37,838 nucleotides of DNA. Source: a virus. The notes below the pieces were generated by a model. The model was not told the DNA's origin, did not search any database, and saw nothing but the letters and a program-made list of their open reading frames with translations. A program made the position numbers and the translations under genes. Numbering within the stretch: the stretch's first letter is position 1; the number at the start of each line of letters is the position of its first letter. Shown here piece by piece: positions 15,101-24,452 of the stretch. The stretch covers positions 1-37,838 of the IMG/VR virus record IMGVR_UViG_3300027747_000613; one strand, written 5' to 3'.

Positions 15101-16418
15101 CAATACAGCTAAGCTGAATTGAAGCATTTTGATCTGCGGTTCTTACTACTCCAGCAGCTCTAGTATCATAATCAGACTTATCATTACAAATTAAACTTAG
15201 GCCATCTATATAAAGGTCATAAATGCCACCAATTTCTCCCTCACTTAATGCTATAGCAGCATATACAGTTGAGCTATCATCATTTAGTGTATCGGCAAAG
15301 ATTGGAATACCTTCTGCAATTCGTACTCCATAAATAATTGGAATGGCTTTAGCGTTTAACTGAAAATCAAGTACTGTATTTCTATCTTCTGGTACCATTT
15401 GCTTTTTAGTTTTTACACTAGCACCAATACCTAGGAATCCTTTTTTGGAACTTACATCTATCTTTTCTACTTGTACAGTATATTTTGATAGTAACTTAAT
15501 AGATAATTCAGCGTGGTTAAACCCCTTATCATAAGCATACTCGGGTTTAAGTGCTGACTGTGGCTGCGGTATACCATTGGCATCTAAAGCTCTATGAGCA
15601 GAATCTGCTGTTATTCTACCTTTTACTTGAGCAAAATCTCCCCAGTGGCTTGATAACCCCCAGGTAACTTTAATTGCTGGCTCAGAATCCTCAAAAGATA
15701 CATTCTGAATTATACCTTTAAATAGTGGTACAGGATAGCCTACCATTACACCTTCTTGAAAATATGCTCTATAAATATAAACTTCTCTATTAATAAAAGA
15801 AGAATAATTTGCATCATTTTTATCAAGTAGAATACTAATAATTTCCTCTGAAGCGAGTTCAAAGGTACAATTGGCTATAGTTCCAGCAGTAAGAGCATCA
15901 TCAATTTTAGTAACTCTTAACACATTATTCGATCTAAAAGATTGTATATTTACTTTTAAACCACCAACTGTTACTTTATCTCCTTCTCTAAATCCTGCAG
16001 ATAAAAAATCATCTGTAGAAGTCACTTGAAGATCATATACTCCAGTACTTGGTGAAGTGATAGTTACGTTAGTTATAAGATTTGCACCAAGAGCATTACC
16101 ATCAAGCACTACACTAGTATTTGATGTAGTAGCTTTTGTTTGTTCTTGTATAGCGCCCACACTTAAAACTTTATTTGCTAAGTATGTTTGAGTGCCATTT
16201 GCTACACCTTGTAGATCAGTACTACTATCATCAAAGTTAACATTTATACTAGCATCTGTTAGATAAGTGTAACGCTGATATGCAGTAGATACTAGGCCAG
16301 ATAGTGAGTCTGGTCTAGATGGTCTTTCGAACTTAATGAGATGAGCATATTGAAATGGCTCATTATTTACTAACATTGTTTTTAATGTAGAATCAAGTGG
16401 TCTTTCGGTTATACTCAT
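12180..16418 (-). CDS. Central tail-tip protein (lambda gpJ-like host specificity protein)
   Basis: This 1412-residue protein corresponds to the large baseplate or tip protein that closes the tail and carries the central fibre. The N-terminal part has features of tip hub proteins. A block near residues 890-915, AVQLLDYITSKTYGRGL followed by a PSWMEAARKCD segment, matches the conserved centre of the gpJ family. The C-terminal 85 or so residues form a fibronectin type III-like domain (IILTWTNG and a YWIRYKVV end), which gpJ-type proteins use as a stalk. It is longer than lambda gpJ (1132 residues). It overlaps the genes on both sides by ATGA, placing it in the strict lambda-type order after the distal tail protein. 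It should contact the receptor together with the following fibre protein. Confidence 0.85.
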   Translation of the reverse strand: MSITERPLDSTLKTMLVNNEPFQYAHLIKFERPSRPDSLSGLVSTAYQRYTYLTDASINVNFDDSSTDLQGVANGTQTYLANKVLSVGAIQEQTKATTSNTSVVLDGNALGANLITNVTITSPSTGVYDLQVTSTDDFLSAGFREGDKVTVGGLKVNIQSFRSNNVLRVTKIDDALTAGTIANCTFELASEEIISILLDKNDANYSSFINREVYIYRAYFQEGVMVGYPVPLFKGIIQNVSFEDSEPAIKVTWGLSSHWGDFAQVKGRITADSAHRALDANGIPQPQSALKPEYAYDKGFNHAELSIKLLSKYTVQVEKIDVSSKKGFLGIGASVKTKKQMVPEDRNTVLDFQLNAKAIPIIYGVRIAEGIPIFADTLNDDSSTVYAAIALSEGEIGGIYDLYIDGLSLICNDKSDYDTRAAGVVRTADQNASIQLSCIGRSDGGEVLKGSSSISNLPRAFYTGTGEGISLNKYNFNYISEWFSNTYLAPSTLSTASTYGIIDGESISLKTPHNFTLDVFTGKPGQKASTALCDVAYAKNFRVQKNYWTGNDTSEYWGPNHKLADTAYIVGTYKIVEGDTTIPEIKLVVRGKVLDCYNYDYSYLHDAKQTTESADNFTLGETVTLWRTDTNTQIDSSVQIIDKWTFMNPDGTSNIRFIYDTAPDLGYINGKPTITSFYMKDTSGNKWTMLTYNYNIFGAEYSDSANRKLVAATIASNITSFSTSSGKLAINYTTNTSLTIENDPINTTAKFQVLNNDYTPVSNGNLFPYAIFVGSAITSTTITTGYTYSDYSSEASALSNVILASKNTVKLPTSASSVDDYYKNYLIEITRYNSVTGKSLVQTAEILGYNGTNRIVTIDTIWDFIPQATDAVRIYPKYADGRVSINPAVQLLDYITSKTYGRGLNPYKDMDLPSWMEAARKCDTRSDITILSSALPTVSVGDKYTYIVSGNIIWQGTTTGPTSTVFANGSNKYLTTFTNNIGKLTNKWNSWKSWKVGDIIYNSSYQFFTVTTAGVITTEPTSGSSGVSLITTITLTKVSGATGSSSTITLPAAVADGNPIQTWKNGNKNSGYSLYDADDINYWRLSGWDEHAQRYVTKNQTNLTLDTSVPLFDNINSLLDHFNGILRYTAGKYYLDVEEAAGIIDTTDIRTITTDDIIGKIQLSDEGTRSAFNSLTAAFADPANKFEPRNVSFFNSDYLKADRNVPKKGNLSIAGITNYYNTRLLADSFLNKSRFGLSISMTIRYHGLLLLAGTVIQVLYPRYNWGSPGKKFRIESVNYQPDGLVDIVAKEYDDSFYSLSNIRKAAGSTTSATTNSGTAVGYEPGKNPGTLIVSTDKYNQIILTWTNGTDISMSNTYVEIWRSATNTLASATLTDTVLAVSGTQSYNDKFVPDANTGGSTSMYYWIRYKVVQ

Positions 16419-17167
16419 GGTTGTATTTCTTCCAATGATAAGGAGAATTGATATAGATTATCTGTATCAAGATCGTATTCTAGAGTATCTCCTTTTTGAA
16501 TTACTCTGAACTTAGGATTGATGAATACAAGTTCAGCTCCTGCCGCTATGTTTCTAGCAATAGGTGGGTGAGTATGAATTCTAAGTCTACCTGTAGTTAC
16601 TGCTGCCTGATAGGTAGTAGGAGTCTCTATTCTAATTACCTTATAAGCTTTTTTATGGTTTGTATCAGTTGTGTCATTAATAGTAAAAAAGTCACCCAGA
16701 CTAGGTGTACCTAGTATAGCAGTTGAGGCGCTAGTACTAATATTTATGGCTTTTATATCTATTTTACTAGTTCCTGCTGCTACAGCAGATACTGTATTAA
16801 TGGTTTTTACTTGGGGCTCTCCTATAAAAGTATAAAAAGTAGAATCTTTGGGAATTCTATGCTGAGGTAAAATAACATAGAAAGGATTAAGTCTTCCACG
16901 ACGACTTTCAAGAAATGCTCCAATAACATCAAAATCATCACGAGTCATTGGATTATAACTAATATCAAAAGCCCAGTTATGATAAGAAGGAGAAGCAGTC
17001 ACGCCCCTCCCACTTATTGTTCTAGACACTTGTGTCTGATTATTAGAAGCAAACTTAATTTTAGCAAAACCTGGTCCGGCAGTACCGGAGCTATCACTAG
17101 CTCCGGCACTGTTTATTTTATTATTCGGATCTGGTAAAAGATCTGAAAAGCTTGTAAACGTTACCAT
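16415..17167 (-). CDS. Distal/minor tail protein
   Basis: This protein has 250 residues. A segment in the first half (about residues 65-105: WAFDISYNPMTRDDF, then FLESRRGRLNPFYVILP) is the pattern of minor tail proteins that join the tube end to the tip in lambda-like phages. The C-terminal end contains a GDTLEYDLDTDNLYQFSLSLEE block, also typical of this class. It follows the tape measure, sharing one base with its stop (TAATG), and precedes the gpJ-like gene, which is the expected place for a distal tail or gpL-type protein. Whether it also has the iron-sulphur cluster reported for lambda gpL is doubtful, since no cysteine cluster is visible. Confidence 0.7.
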   Translation of the reverse strand: MVTFTSFSDLLPDPNNKINSAGASDSSGTAGPGFAKIKFASNNQTQVSRTISGRGVTASPSYHNWAFDISYNPMTRDDFDVIGAFLESRRGRLNPFYVILPQHRIPKDSTFYTFIGEPQVKTINTVSAVAAGTSKIDIKAINISTSASTAILGTPSLGDFFTINDTTDTNHKKAYKVIRIETPTTYQAAVTTGRLRIHTHPPIARNIAAGAELVFINPKFRVIQKGDTLEYDLDTDNLYQFSLSLEEIQP

Positions 17168-20100
17168 TAAAGTTTCCCTACACTTGGTCTTGTGTAAACA
17201 TTAACGTTTACATCTTCCATGAATGTCTTGCCTGAAGCATTAGCAGCTTCTCTAAGCATTTTAATTATATTCCCTTTTTGACTCACAAGAATGTCTTGAA
17301 CACCGTGTGAGTCTAAAGCGTGTATTGAGACATTAGCATTGATTGGTGCGGCCCCTTGAATATCATTTGCTGGCGTTACTGAGATTGGAGTATCTGGGGT
17401 AATAACCTCAGGTCCCTTCTCACCAACAACGAATCCACGGTTTCCATAACCTCTCATAAGATCGCCACCATAGGCGGAGCCTACTGTGCGATAGTTTGAG
17501 GCATTTGAGCCCTGTCCTTGTGAACCTCTTAAGTAGCCAGCTTCTCCGCCTGCGTTAGCATTTGGTCCTTTAGCTAGGTCTACTGTATCTCCGCGCTTGC
17601 CAATGTTTAGGTTTGTTGGCATAGTTACTGCTTTTGGTGACATAGCGCTTTCATACTGTGTTCCCGCAATGATAGCAATTTGTGCTAATCCCATAGCGCC
17701 TATAACACCGGCCACTATTGGACCTGCGATGGGGCCTAACTGACCTAGAGCCATAGCTATTGCTGCGGCAGTACTTACTACTGCTTGTGCCATCATTAAT
17801 TTCTTTTGAGTATTGAAAGATTTGCGAGCTGTATCATCTTTCTTTTTCTGTAGCTCATTTAACTTAGCAACACTTTGTGCAGATTTACCATCACGCTTTT
17901 CTTCTGCTGCTATTTCTTTATCTATATTAGCTATTTTAGCGTCAGAAGTAGCTTTTAATATTGCTGATACTGCTGATATTCCTGCAGATACTATTTGTAA
18001 TGCTGCTACTGTAATACTACCACCCTCTTGTATAGATTTAAATGAATCTATAAATGATGCACCTATATTTTGTGCTGATTCAGCAATGGCTAAAACTAGC
18101 TCACCTTGTGGTCCCAGCTCTTGAAAGCCTACTTTTACCTGCTCAATATATTTACTCATTTCTTCTAGTACTGTAGTTGATACTCCTTCTATAGAAGTTT
18201 CGGATCTATTTGATTTTTCTCTGACTTTTTGTCTTTCCTCCATATTAGCAGCTCTAGTCATAAAACTATCTTTTACAAGAGGCCCAGAAGTCATAGCTTC
18301 TTCTAATCTAATTGCAGCCGTTTGAGTACCTTTATCTAATGCGTCTTTAAGTGCCTGAGGAACTTTATTTAATGAATCCTCAGTAACTTTGCCCCACTCT
18401 GTTACTAATTCTCCCAAGTACCCTTCTTGTACACCAAACCCAAAAACAGTTTCTTTTAACTGATTCCTTAATTTAGTAGCAGCAATAACTGCCGGGTCAT
18501 CATTAGCACTTTTTGCAGCTTCATTTACAATTTCACCATTAATAAATGTGGCAGCATGCCCAGAATGTTTTGAAGCAGATTCATTAGCTTTTTCACGTGC
18601 AATTTTTAAAGCATCTTCTGCGGCTGTTAATTTTTCATTAGTTTTTTCTTTTAAAGCAGCTAAATTTATTTTGTTTGTTTGTAAATCTAATAAAGATTGC
18701 TCTCTTTTACCTTTTAATAATAAAAATTCTAAGTCTATTTGAGCTTTTTTAATCTCAGCTTCTGATACTGCTAAGTTATAAGTGTCTTGTGCTGTTTTAA
18801 TAGCTTTTAGTTGTTGTGTAGCTTCTGTATCAGTAACTCCTTTTTTCTTAGCATTTAAATCTATTTGAGCCTCATATAAACTTCTATTTGATTCTACTTG
18901 TGCTTGAATAGATTCAAATATTTTTTGATTATAAGTTAATATATCTTGCTTTTTAGCTATTAAATCATCTTCATCTTTTATAGCAATTTTATTTAACACT
19001 TCTAAATCGCTTTGAGATTCTATTAAATTTTGCTGTGATGCATTTTTATTGGCTTCTAGTTCTAATATTTTATTATAATAGTTAACTTGATCTTTTAACC
19101 CTTTATTTATGGCTAAATCTCTATCTAGAGTTAGACTTTGTTTCCTGAAAGAATATTCCTTTCTTTGGGCATCCATTCTAGCAGCAGCGTTCTCTTTTAT
19201 AGTGAGAAGTTCATTTTTTAAAGAATTTCCGCCATCTGATATTATTTCTGTTATTTGCCTTTCTAGTTGTAAGCGCTCTTTATCCGCATCTACTGTAGCT
19301 TTCGATAACTCATACTTTTCCTTAGCAACAACTAAATCTTGTTTAGCAGCTGCTGTATTTTTTTCTGCTGCTGTAAACATCTGCATAGAAGATGCTGCAA
19401 TACTGTTACTAACTGCTGCTGCTCCAGCTTTTAAAGTAGCTTGTGCTTGTTCTGCGTTTTTCCTAGCTCTAGCTAAATCTTCTTCTGATTTTCTTTGATC
19501 TTTAGGCTTTATTAATTCTGTTTCTTGAGCACCTAATTGTATTGCTCTTGGTGACCCTGCCTCTCCCTTAGCTATTAATGCAGATTTTTCTTGTCGAATT
19601 AATGAAAGTAATGAAGCTTGGGCTAAGTCATCCTGTTCTATATGTTGTTTCTTTAGAATTTCTAATAATGCTTGTTGTGCCTCAATTTCTTGAATAGTTA
19701 TATTAAGTTTATCTATATCTAATTTAATGAAAGATAGCTTAACTTTTTCTTGGGCTTGTTGTGCAGCTAATACAGCATTTTGAGCATCCATTTGTCTTTT
19801 AACATCTGCACCTGTCACTGTACCCTGTCTCTGAATAACAGATAATCTAGCTTGTGCTAAAGTAACTTGTGATTGAGCTAAGATTGTTTGTTGTTGTGCT
19901 GAAGCTAATAAGTCTGTATAAGCATCTACTTGTTTAGGAATTTGCTGACCTAAATATTTTTCATATGTAGCCCTCTGTTCTGTGGCTTCTTTAAGTTGAT
20001 TTTCTAAAGCTACTGTATTTTGTTTCTTACTTTTTGCTTCCTCTAAGTCTCTATTAATTCTATTAATTTGTACCCCTACAGCATTATAAGAGGTTAATGT

Positions 20101-22722
20101 TGATTGAGCGCCTGCATCTAATGCAGTAGCTATACCTGGTCCAATTTGAGTTATAATCTTTTGGAAACTACCAGTAAAATCTTTTGAAGCCGCACCTTCC
20201 CTAGAAGACATTAACTTATTTAGTTCTCCCATAGAGTTACTAAGAGCCTGAAAATTAGTTAAAACATTGTCAAATGGAGTAGTAGGCTTTAGGGACTTCA
20301 AAAAATCAACTTGTGCATTTTCAGCGCTTTTTAAAGCTTCCGTAAATTCTGAAAGTTTATCCCGTACAGGTGAGTATTCTGCTTTAACAAGTTTTAAAGC
20401 ATTAGTTAAAAGTTGAATTTTTTCTCCCTGAGTTTTAGCACCTTTAGCTGCCTCAAAAAATCCTTTAGCTAATTCTGGACTTAATTGATTTAATTCATCA
20501 GCAGTTTTAATTGCTTTAATACCTTCTTCGTTCCAACTACCAAGTCCCATAGCTCCTATAGTAAGAGTATTGGAAAATGTATCAATAGCTTTTGAATCAA
20601 AAGATACACCAGCGGTTGTTGCTATACTTTCTTTCTTATTAATTTCTTTAATTCTATTTTGGGCTACTTCAGGTATAGCTAACCTTTTTTCAGTTTCTGT
20701 CATAGAACCTGCTAAAGGAGTAGTTTTTAGGGATGCTCGTGCTGCGGCTGCTTTAAGCTCATTATCTGCCGCTAACTTGGTTGCCTCACTAACTTTAATA
20801 TATGCATCTGCTAGCTCTATTAAAGAGTTAATTTTTATTTCTGCTATTCTTGCATACTTTGATCCTTCTTGAATATCGAGACCAGTTACTCTAGTTACTT
20901 CTTTTATATGGTCTACTGTACTGTCCAGTACGGCCCCTAAATCTTCTAGCGCTTTTTTCTTTGTTTTTTCTGCTTCCGTAACAAAAAATTTATCATAAAG
21001 TAGTTCAGCAGCCGAAGCTAGTAGTGTTAGTATACCAACCCAAGGCAAGATTGTCATAAAAATAGTACCAAGACCTTGCACACTTAATTTTAACCCATAT
21101 AAAGCTACTTTTGCAGTATTTGCTACTGGAGCTATTAAAGCAAATACGGGTATAGACTTACCCATGGCAGATGCAGTAGCTAACGTAGCTAGTTTAGTTG
21201 CATTTAATTCATTTCGATAAGCAACTATACTTTGAATTCCTGCAGTAAATGCCTTTGGTATAGTAGTAAATCCGCCGGCAGCCTCTAATGATGTTGCTGC
21301 ACGAGCTTGCTTAGTTGTTGCATACTGCGCCGCGGAAGCTCTTTCTGATCTAGCTATATTTGAAAATTGGCGTTTAGCAGCATATGTTTGTGCTGCAGCT
21401 AGTTCTTTCTCACTTGCTATTCTTAACTCATTTGCAGCTATTTCTTCCTTAGCTGCAATTATTTTCTTTTGGACTGCTACAGTATTAACGTCCGTAGACG
21501 CTGTTAACCTATCAAGATTACCCTGGTACTTTTTAGTTGAGTTATCTAAGGCCTTTAAGCCGGCTTCTTCTTCTTTAGCTGTTAAAGTACCTTTTTCCCT
21601 ACTTGCTAACATTTCTTTATAGCGTTCTGGCATTTTTTTTGATAAACCTGCTGCAGTAACTACTCCAGCTTCTGCTGTAGATACTTTTACTTTACTTGCC
21701 TGTAAAGCGGCATCTGCTGCACTTTTTTGTGCTATCGCTTGTTTATTAAGGGCGGCCGCTGCTGCTGCTGCGGAAACAGCTAAACCATGTAACCAATTTG
21801 TTACTTTTTGTCCTATTAAACTACCAAATATTGTTAGTGCACCAGCTAATCCATATGTAGTATCTATCAATAAAGATAAAATACCATTAATAGGCTTAGA
21901 GGCAGCAATCCACCCGATAGTTTCATTTGTAAGATTTTGAAATTTAGCAGCTAATTGATCAAATCTATTCATATCTACTTGATCTGATATTCCACCAAAC
22001 TTTAACTCACCTTCTTTTTTAATAGCTTCTACGAAAGCTTTTCTTTTCTCTAACCCAGTTAAACTACTTGCGCTTTTACCTTGTGCTCTTGCGTAATTTT
22101 CAGTAGCTTCTGTTAGTTTGGTCATTAACCCTAGTTCATCTAAAAGCTCTGGCTCTAGTTTAGTAACGCCTTTCATTACTCGATCCATGGAATCGGGTAA
22201 ATTTCTTCCTAAAGCAATTGATGCATTGGTAGCTACTTTTGTTAACTCAGCTATATCTTTGGCCCCTAAACCTGCTGAGAATCCTTGTGAGGACGCTTTC
22301 ATAGCGTCAGCTGCACTTATAGAATTTTTAGTTATCTGTAATATACTATCTGATACTAAAGATAGTGTATGACCAGTTCTGCTACCTTGTACAACTAGTC
22401 CTTGCATAAGCTGTTGAACTTGGGAAGCATTTCTTAACGCACTAAAGGCGGCACTAACAGCGAAAGCATTGGTAGCTAACGTTGCATACGCTGCTACTAA
22501 TCCGCCGTTATTGCCGCCCACTGTTTCTAGTAATTTTGACATACTACGTCCAGCATTGTTAGCACTTGCTACTCCGCCATTCATTACATCATTATGTTTT
22601 TTACCTGACTTGGCTGCACTTTCTTGAGCTTTACCTACTCGATCTAAGTTTTTTGCAGCCCCCACTAACTTGCCGTCTTTTACCTCAAATTCTACTGTAA
22701 ATATTCCAGTACCTGATGCCAT
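17167..22722 (-). CDS. Tail tape measure protein
   Basis: This very long protein (1851 residues) sets tail length and enters the cell with the DNA. Most of it is alanine, lysine, glutamate and glutamine-rich helix with heptad-like coiled coil, especially about residues 880-1480. Hydrophobic segments occur near 278-300, 553-575 and 1660-1688; such segments are thought to help cross the host membrane. The C-terminal region has the YLRGSQGQG...GFVVGEKGPEVI arrangement common in tape measures. It follows two overlapping chaperone-type ORFs and precedes the distal tail gene, which is the canonical place. Compared with lambda gpH (853 residues, tail about 150 nm), simple scaling suggests a tail near 280 nm, unless the protein is cleaved or contains large globular inserts. 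Confidence 0.93.
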   Translation of the reverse strand: MASGTGIFTVEFEVKDGKLVGAAKNLDRVGKAQESAAKSGKKHNDVMNGGVASANNAGRSMSKLLETVGGNNGGLVAAYATLATNAFAVSAAFSALRNASQVQQLMQGLVVQGSRTGHTLSLVSDSILQITKNSISAADAMKASSQGFSAGLGAKDIAELTKVATNASIALGRNLPDSMDRVMKGVTKLEPELLDELGLMTKLTEATENYARAQGKSASSLTGLEKRKAFVEAIKKEGELKFGGISDQVDMNRFDQLAAKFQNLTNETIGWIAASKPINGILSLLIDTTYGLAGALTIFGSLIGQKVTNWLHGLAVSAAAAAAALNKQAIAQKSAADAALQASKVKVSTAEAGVVTAAGLSKKMPERYKEMLASREKGTLTAKEEEAGLKALDNSTKKYQGNLDRLTASTDVNTVAVQKKIIAAKEEIAANELRIASEKELAAAQTYAAKRQFSNIARSERASAAQYATTKQARAATSLEAAGGFTTIPKAFTAGIQSIVAYRNELNATKLATLATASAMGKSIPVFALIAPVANTAKVALYGLKLSVQGLGTIFMTILPWVGILTLLASAAELLYDKFFVTEAEKTKKKALEDLGAVLDSTVDHIKEVTRVTGLDIQEGSKYARIAEIKINSLIELADAYIKVSEATKLAADNELKAAAARASLKTTPLAGSMTETEKRLAIPEVAQNRIKEINKKESIATTAGVSFDSKAIDTFSNTLTIGAMGLGSWNEEGIKAIKTADELNQLSPELAKGFFEAAKGAKTQGEKIQLLTNALKLVKAEYSPVRDKLSEFTEALKSAENAQVDFLKSLKPTTPFDNVLTNFQALSNSMGELNKLMSSREGAASKDFTGSFQKIITQIGPGIATALDAGAQSTLTSYNAVGVQINRINRDLEEAKSKKQNTVALENQLKEATEQRATYEKYLGQQIPKQVDAYTDLLASAQQQTILAQSQVTLAQARLSVIQRQGTVTGADVKRQMDAQNAVLAAQQAQEKVKLSFIKLDIDKLNITIQEIEAQQALLEILKKQHIEQDDLAQASLLSLIRQEKSALIAKGEAGSPRAIQLGAQETELIKPKDQRKSEEDLARARKNAEQAQATLKAGAAAVSNSIAASSMQMFTAAEKNTAAAKQDLVVAKEKYELSKATVDADKERLQLERQITEIISDGGNSLKNELLTIKENAAARMDAQRKEYSFRKQSLTLDRDLAINKGLKDQVNYYNKILELEANKNASQQNLIESQSDLEVLNKIAIKDEDDLIAKKQDILTYNQKIFESIQAQVESNRSLYEAQIDLNAKKKGVTDTEATQQLKAIKTAQDTYNLAVSEAEIKKAQIDLEFLLLKGKREQSLLDLQTNKINLAALKEKTNEKLTAAEDALKIAREKANESASKHSGHAATFINGEIVNEAAKSANDDPAVIAATKLRNQLKETVFGFGVQEGYLGELVTEWGKVTEDSLNKVPQALKDALDKGTQTAAIRLEEAMTSGPLVKDSFMTRAANMEERQKVREKSNRSETSIEGVSTTVLEEMSKYIEQVKVGFQELGPQGELVLAIAESAQNIGASFIDSFKSIQEGGSITVAALQIVSAGISAVSAILKATSDAKIANIDKEIAAEEKRDGKSAQSVAKLNELQKKKDDTARKSFNTQKKLMMAQAVVSTAAAIAMALGQLGPIAGPIVAGVIGAMGLAQIAIIAGTQYESAMSPKAVTMPTNLNIGKRGDTVDLAKGPNANAGGEAGYLRGSQGQGSNASNYRTVGSAYGGDLMRGYGNRGFVVGEKGPEVITPDTPISVTPANDIQGAAPINANVSIHALDSHGVQDILVSQKGNIIKMLREAANASGKTFMEDVNVNVYTRPSVGKL

Positions 22723-22723
22723 T

Positions 22724-23086
22724 TTACTTCTTCTTAACGGAATCCCGCGCTTTTTTCATTTGGTCCGCCGATCTTTTTATAAGAGCAGCATCAAGCCTTA
22801 CTAAGGCCTCTAGAAAAATTTCTTTCTCTTCAACACTTACTACTTCAATATGTAATGGTAGTGCTGTATAATCTTTACCCATATAGCCTATATCAGGGAA
22901 AACTCTATCCCCAAGTCTATTAAATACTTCTATAGCTTGTTGAAGTGGTAGCGGGAAATCCTCATAATCCGGGGGACATTTAGCCTCAGAAGGTTCCTGG
23001 CCAAGTTGTTCACACATGGCCAGGTACTTTTCCTTCGTCATTCCTACATCTAGGTTATTCTGCCACTTTTCCAGCCGCTTCCACAT
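22724..23086 (-). CDS. Tail assembly chaperone, second ORF (gpGT-type extension)
   Basis: The frame is open from just after a TAA near 23140 and ends one base before the tape measure. An ATG with first base 23086 gives 120 residues, with AAAGGG about five bases upstream. The frame overlaps the end of the first chaperone ORF and is offset by +1 (equivalently -2). In siphophages this second ORF is usually reached by ribosomal frameshifting to make a longer chaperone. The protein begins with WKRLEKWQNNLDV and later has a KCPPDYEDFPLPLQQAIEVFNRLG block, a pattern seen in such T-domain ORFs. It has a basic lysine-rich end (KKARDSVKKK). Both separate initiation and frameshifting are possible. Confidence 0.65.
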   Translation of the reverse strand: MWKRLEKWQNNLDVGMTKEKYLAMCEQLGQEPSEAKCPPDYEDFPLPLQQAIEVFNRLGDRVFPDIGYMGKDYTALPLHIEVVSVEEKEIFLEALVRLDAALIKRSADQMKKARDSVKKK

Positions 23087-23501
23087 TAGTTCCCTTTGGT
23101 CCTGCGTGAAAGTTGGCAAGATCAAACACCGTATCGTTTACCCAAGTATCAAACTCTGATGAGTTTGTAACTAGTAGCTTGGCGTTATCCTGCGTATATG
23201 GTAGTTCCTTTTCTGCATCTACATTTGAGAGATCAACAAGTACAAAATCCTGTAGAAACTTATACTTGAATCCCTTCCAACCTTTAATAGTAGCCTTAGT
23301 GAACTCTGAAATGAACTTCTCTTCATTTAGTTCTTCCACAGGCTTACGTGTGGTCTTATCATACTTAGTAATCAGGCAACGCTTACGTAGCGCCGTTAGT
23401 TCTGGACGAGAAAGGTTTACAACCTCTACTTCAAACCCATCATAACCTGGATACTCTACCCATGCTGACTTTGTATCGACCATTAGTTCACTTAAATTCA
23501 T
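23055..23501 (-). CDS. Tail assembly chaperone, first ORF (gpG-type)
   Basis: This 148-residue protein is of the tail assembly chaperone class that coats the tape measure before tube polymerisation. The N-terminal part, with WVEYPGYDGFEVEVVNLSRPELTAL, is the conserved signature region of these chaperones: a beta hairpin, then an SR-EL helix start. The middle contains a KATIKGWKGFKYK helix. It lies between the tail-tube genes and the tape measure, as required. Its last 70 bases overlap the second ORF. GGA AAA GTG at 23072-23064, near the end of the overlap, lets a lysine tRNA slip from AAA to AAG by +1 and stay paired, entering the second frame at TGG. Confidence in the family is good; that in frameshifting is lower. 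Confidence 0.75.
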   Translation of the reverse strand: MNLSELMVDTKSAWVEYPGYDGFEVEVVNLSRPELTALRKRCLITKYDKTTRKPVEELNEEKFISEFTKATIKGWKGFKYKFLQDFVLVDLSNVDAEKELPYTQDNAKLLVTNSSEFDTWVNDTVFDLANFHAGPKGTNVEAAGKVAE

Positions 23502-24401
23502 TTATGCTCCTTTATACTTAATAGTATTTGTTAGTGTGTTAGTATTAAGTCTAAAATCATAGACTCTATTAATTAACTCTTCGAAGTTCAATCTTCTAGT
23601 AAATACAGTAGAAAGTAAATTGAATTCCAGGAGAGTATATGGCCCATTATAAATACTTATTATAATAGGTGAACTTGTACTAGTATCTGCTAGTGTATCC
23701 ACGTTAGCAGAAGTTAAAAATTGTGTTACTGAACCTGATAAAGTTCTTCCTTGCAACACATAAGAATCGGGATACATTATGCCTCCAACAACTGCTTGAT
23801 TAATTGTTGTATATCCGCTCCAATTTATATCATTTTTTAAGTCGATATGAATTGATGCTATGCTATCTAAAGAGTTACCATCAACTGAAATATTCATTTT
23901 ATCAATTGATCCATACTTATTTCCAGAAGCATATACTGGAGTAAATGTAGTACCTGGAATTGTTCCCACATACTTACCTAGTTTAGATGCGGCTCCTGAA
24001 ACGGATACAGTAAGTACAGATTTCATTTCTATATTAAATGTAAGTGTTTCTATGACGCAAGTTGTTAATTTATAAATAACATTATCAGATTGAATATAAA
24101 TATCAAAATTAGTAATATTACCACTACTATACTCTCTACCTAATGTTAGTACTATTGGTACTGTAGTTATGTTAGCAATGGGCATAGTAAAACTAAAATT
24201 AGCTACGTTAGCTTTATTAATTACTGCGTACTCATGCAGGTCAAGCTGACTATGTAAAGTTTTTCTTTTATAGCTTTGCTCATCAAAAGTCTGAGAAGCA
24301 CTAATGTCTGAATATATATCTATAGAATGCTTATTAGTAGCGACTCCGCTACTATCTAGCTCTACGATAAAGAGTTTTGCGTTCTTTTTAAAGTTGTACA
24401 T
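23502..24401 (-). CDS. Second tail-tube-like protein
   Basis: This protein has 299 residues. Its layout parallels the major tail protein encoded just upstream. It has an early ISASQTFDEQ block comparable to YSFTQSTNAS, an NFSFTMPIAN strand comparable to EWSFDSYARP, a CVIETLTFNIEMKSVLTVSVSG segment comparable to CSVNEVTMNFEIDGIATFSWSG, and a RTLSGSVTQFL strand comparable to RSVSGTFTTYL. Both therefore look like tail-tube folds and may be old duplicates. It is shorter and lacks the insertion of the larger protein. It could form the tube together with it, a minor ring at the tube end, or a different layer. It has its own promoter (24453-24481). The ribosome-binding site before ATG 24401 is weak. 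Confidence 0.65.
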   Translation of the reverse strand: MYNFKKNAKLFIVELDSSGVATNKHSIDIYSDISASQTFDEQSYKRKTLHSQLDLHEYAVINKANVANFSFTMPIANITTVPIVLTLGREYSSGNITNFDIYIQSDNVIYKLTTCVIETLTFNIEMKSVLTVSVSGAASKLGKYVGTIPGTTFTPVYASGNKYGSIDKMNISVDGNSLDSIASIHIDLKNDINWSGYTTINQAVVGGIMYPDSYVLQGRTLSGSVTQFLTSANVDTLADTSTSSPIIISIYNGPYTLLEFNLLSTVFTRRLNFEELINRVYDFRLNTNTLTNTIKYKGA

Positions 24402-24413
24402 ATCTTACACAAA

Positions 24414-24441
24414 GGGGGAGCAAAATTGCTTCTGCTCCCCC
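24414..24441 (-). terminator. Hairpin after the major tail gene, within the leader of the next
   Basis: On the - strand, GGGGGAGCA (24441-24433) and TGCTCCCCC (24422-24414) form a perfect 9-bp stem with a 10-base loop. TTTGTGT follows. It should reduce transcription running on from the major tail gene. It also lies about 5 bases from the predicted start of the transcript from the promoter at 24453-24481, where it may act as a 5' stabilising hairpin instead. Confidence 0.72.
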
Positions 24442-24452
24442 AAATTTCTATA

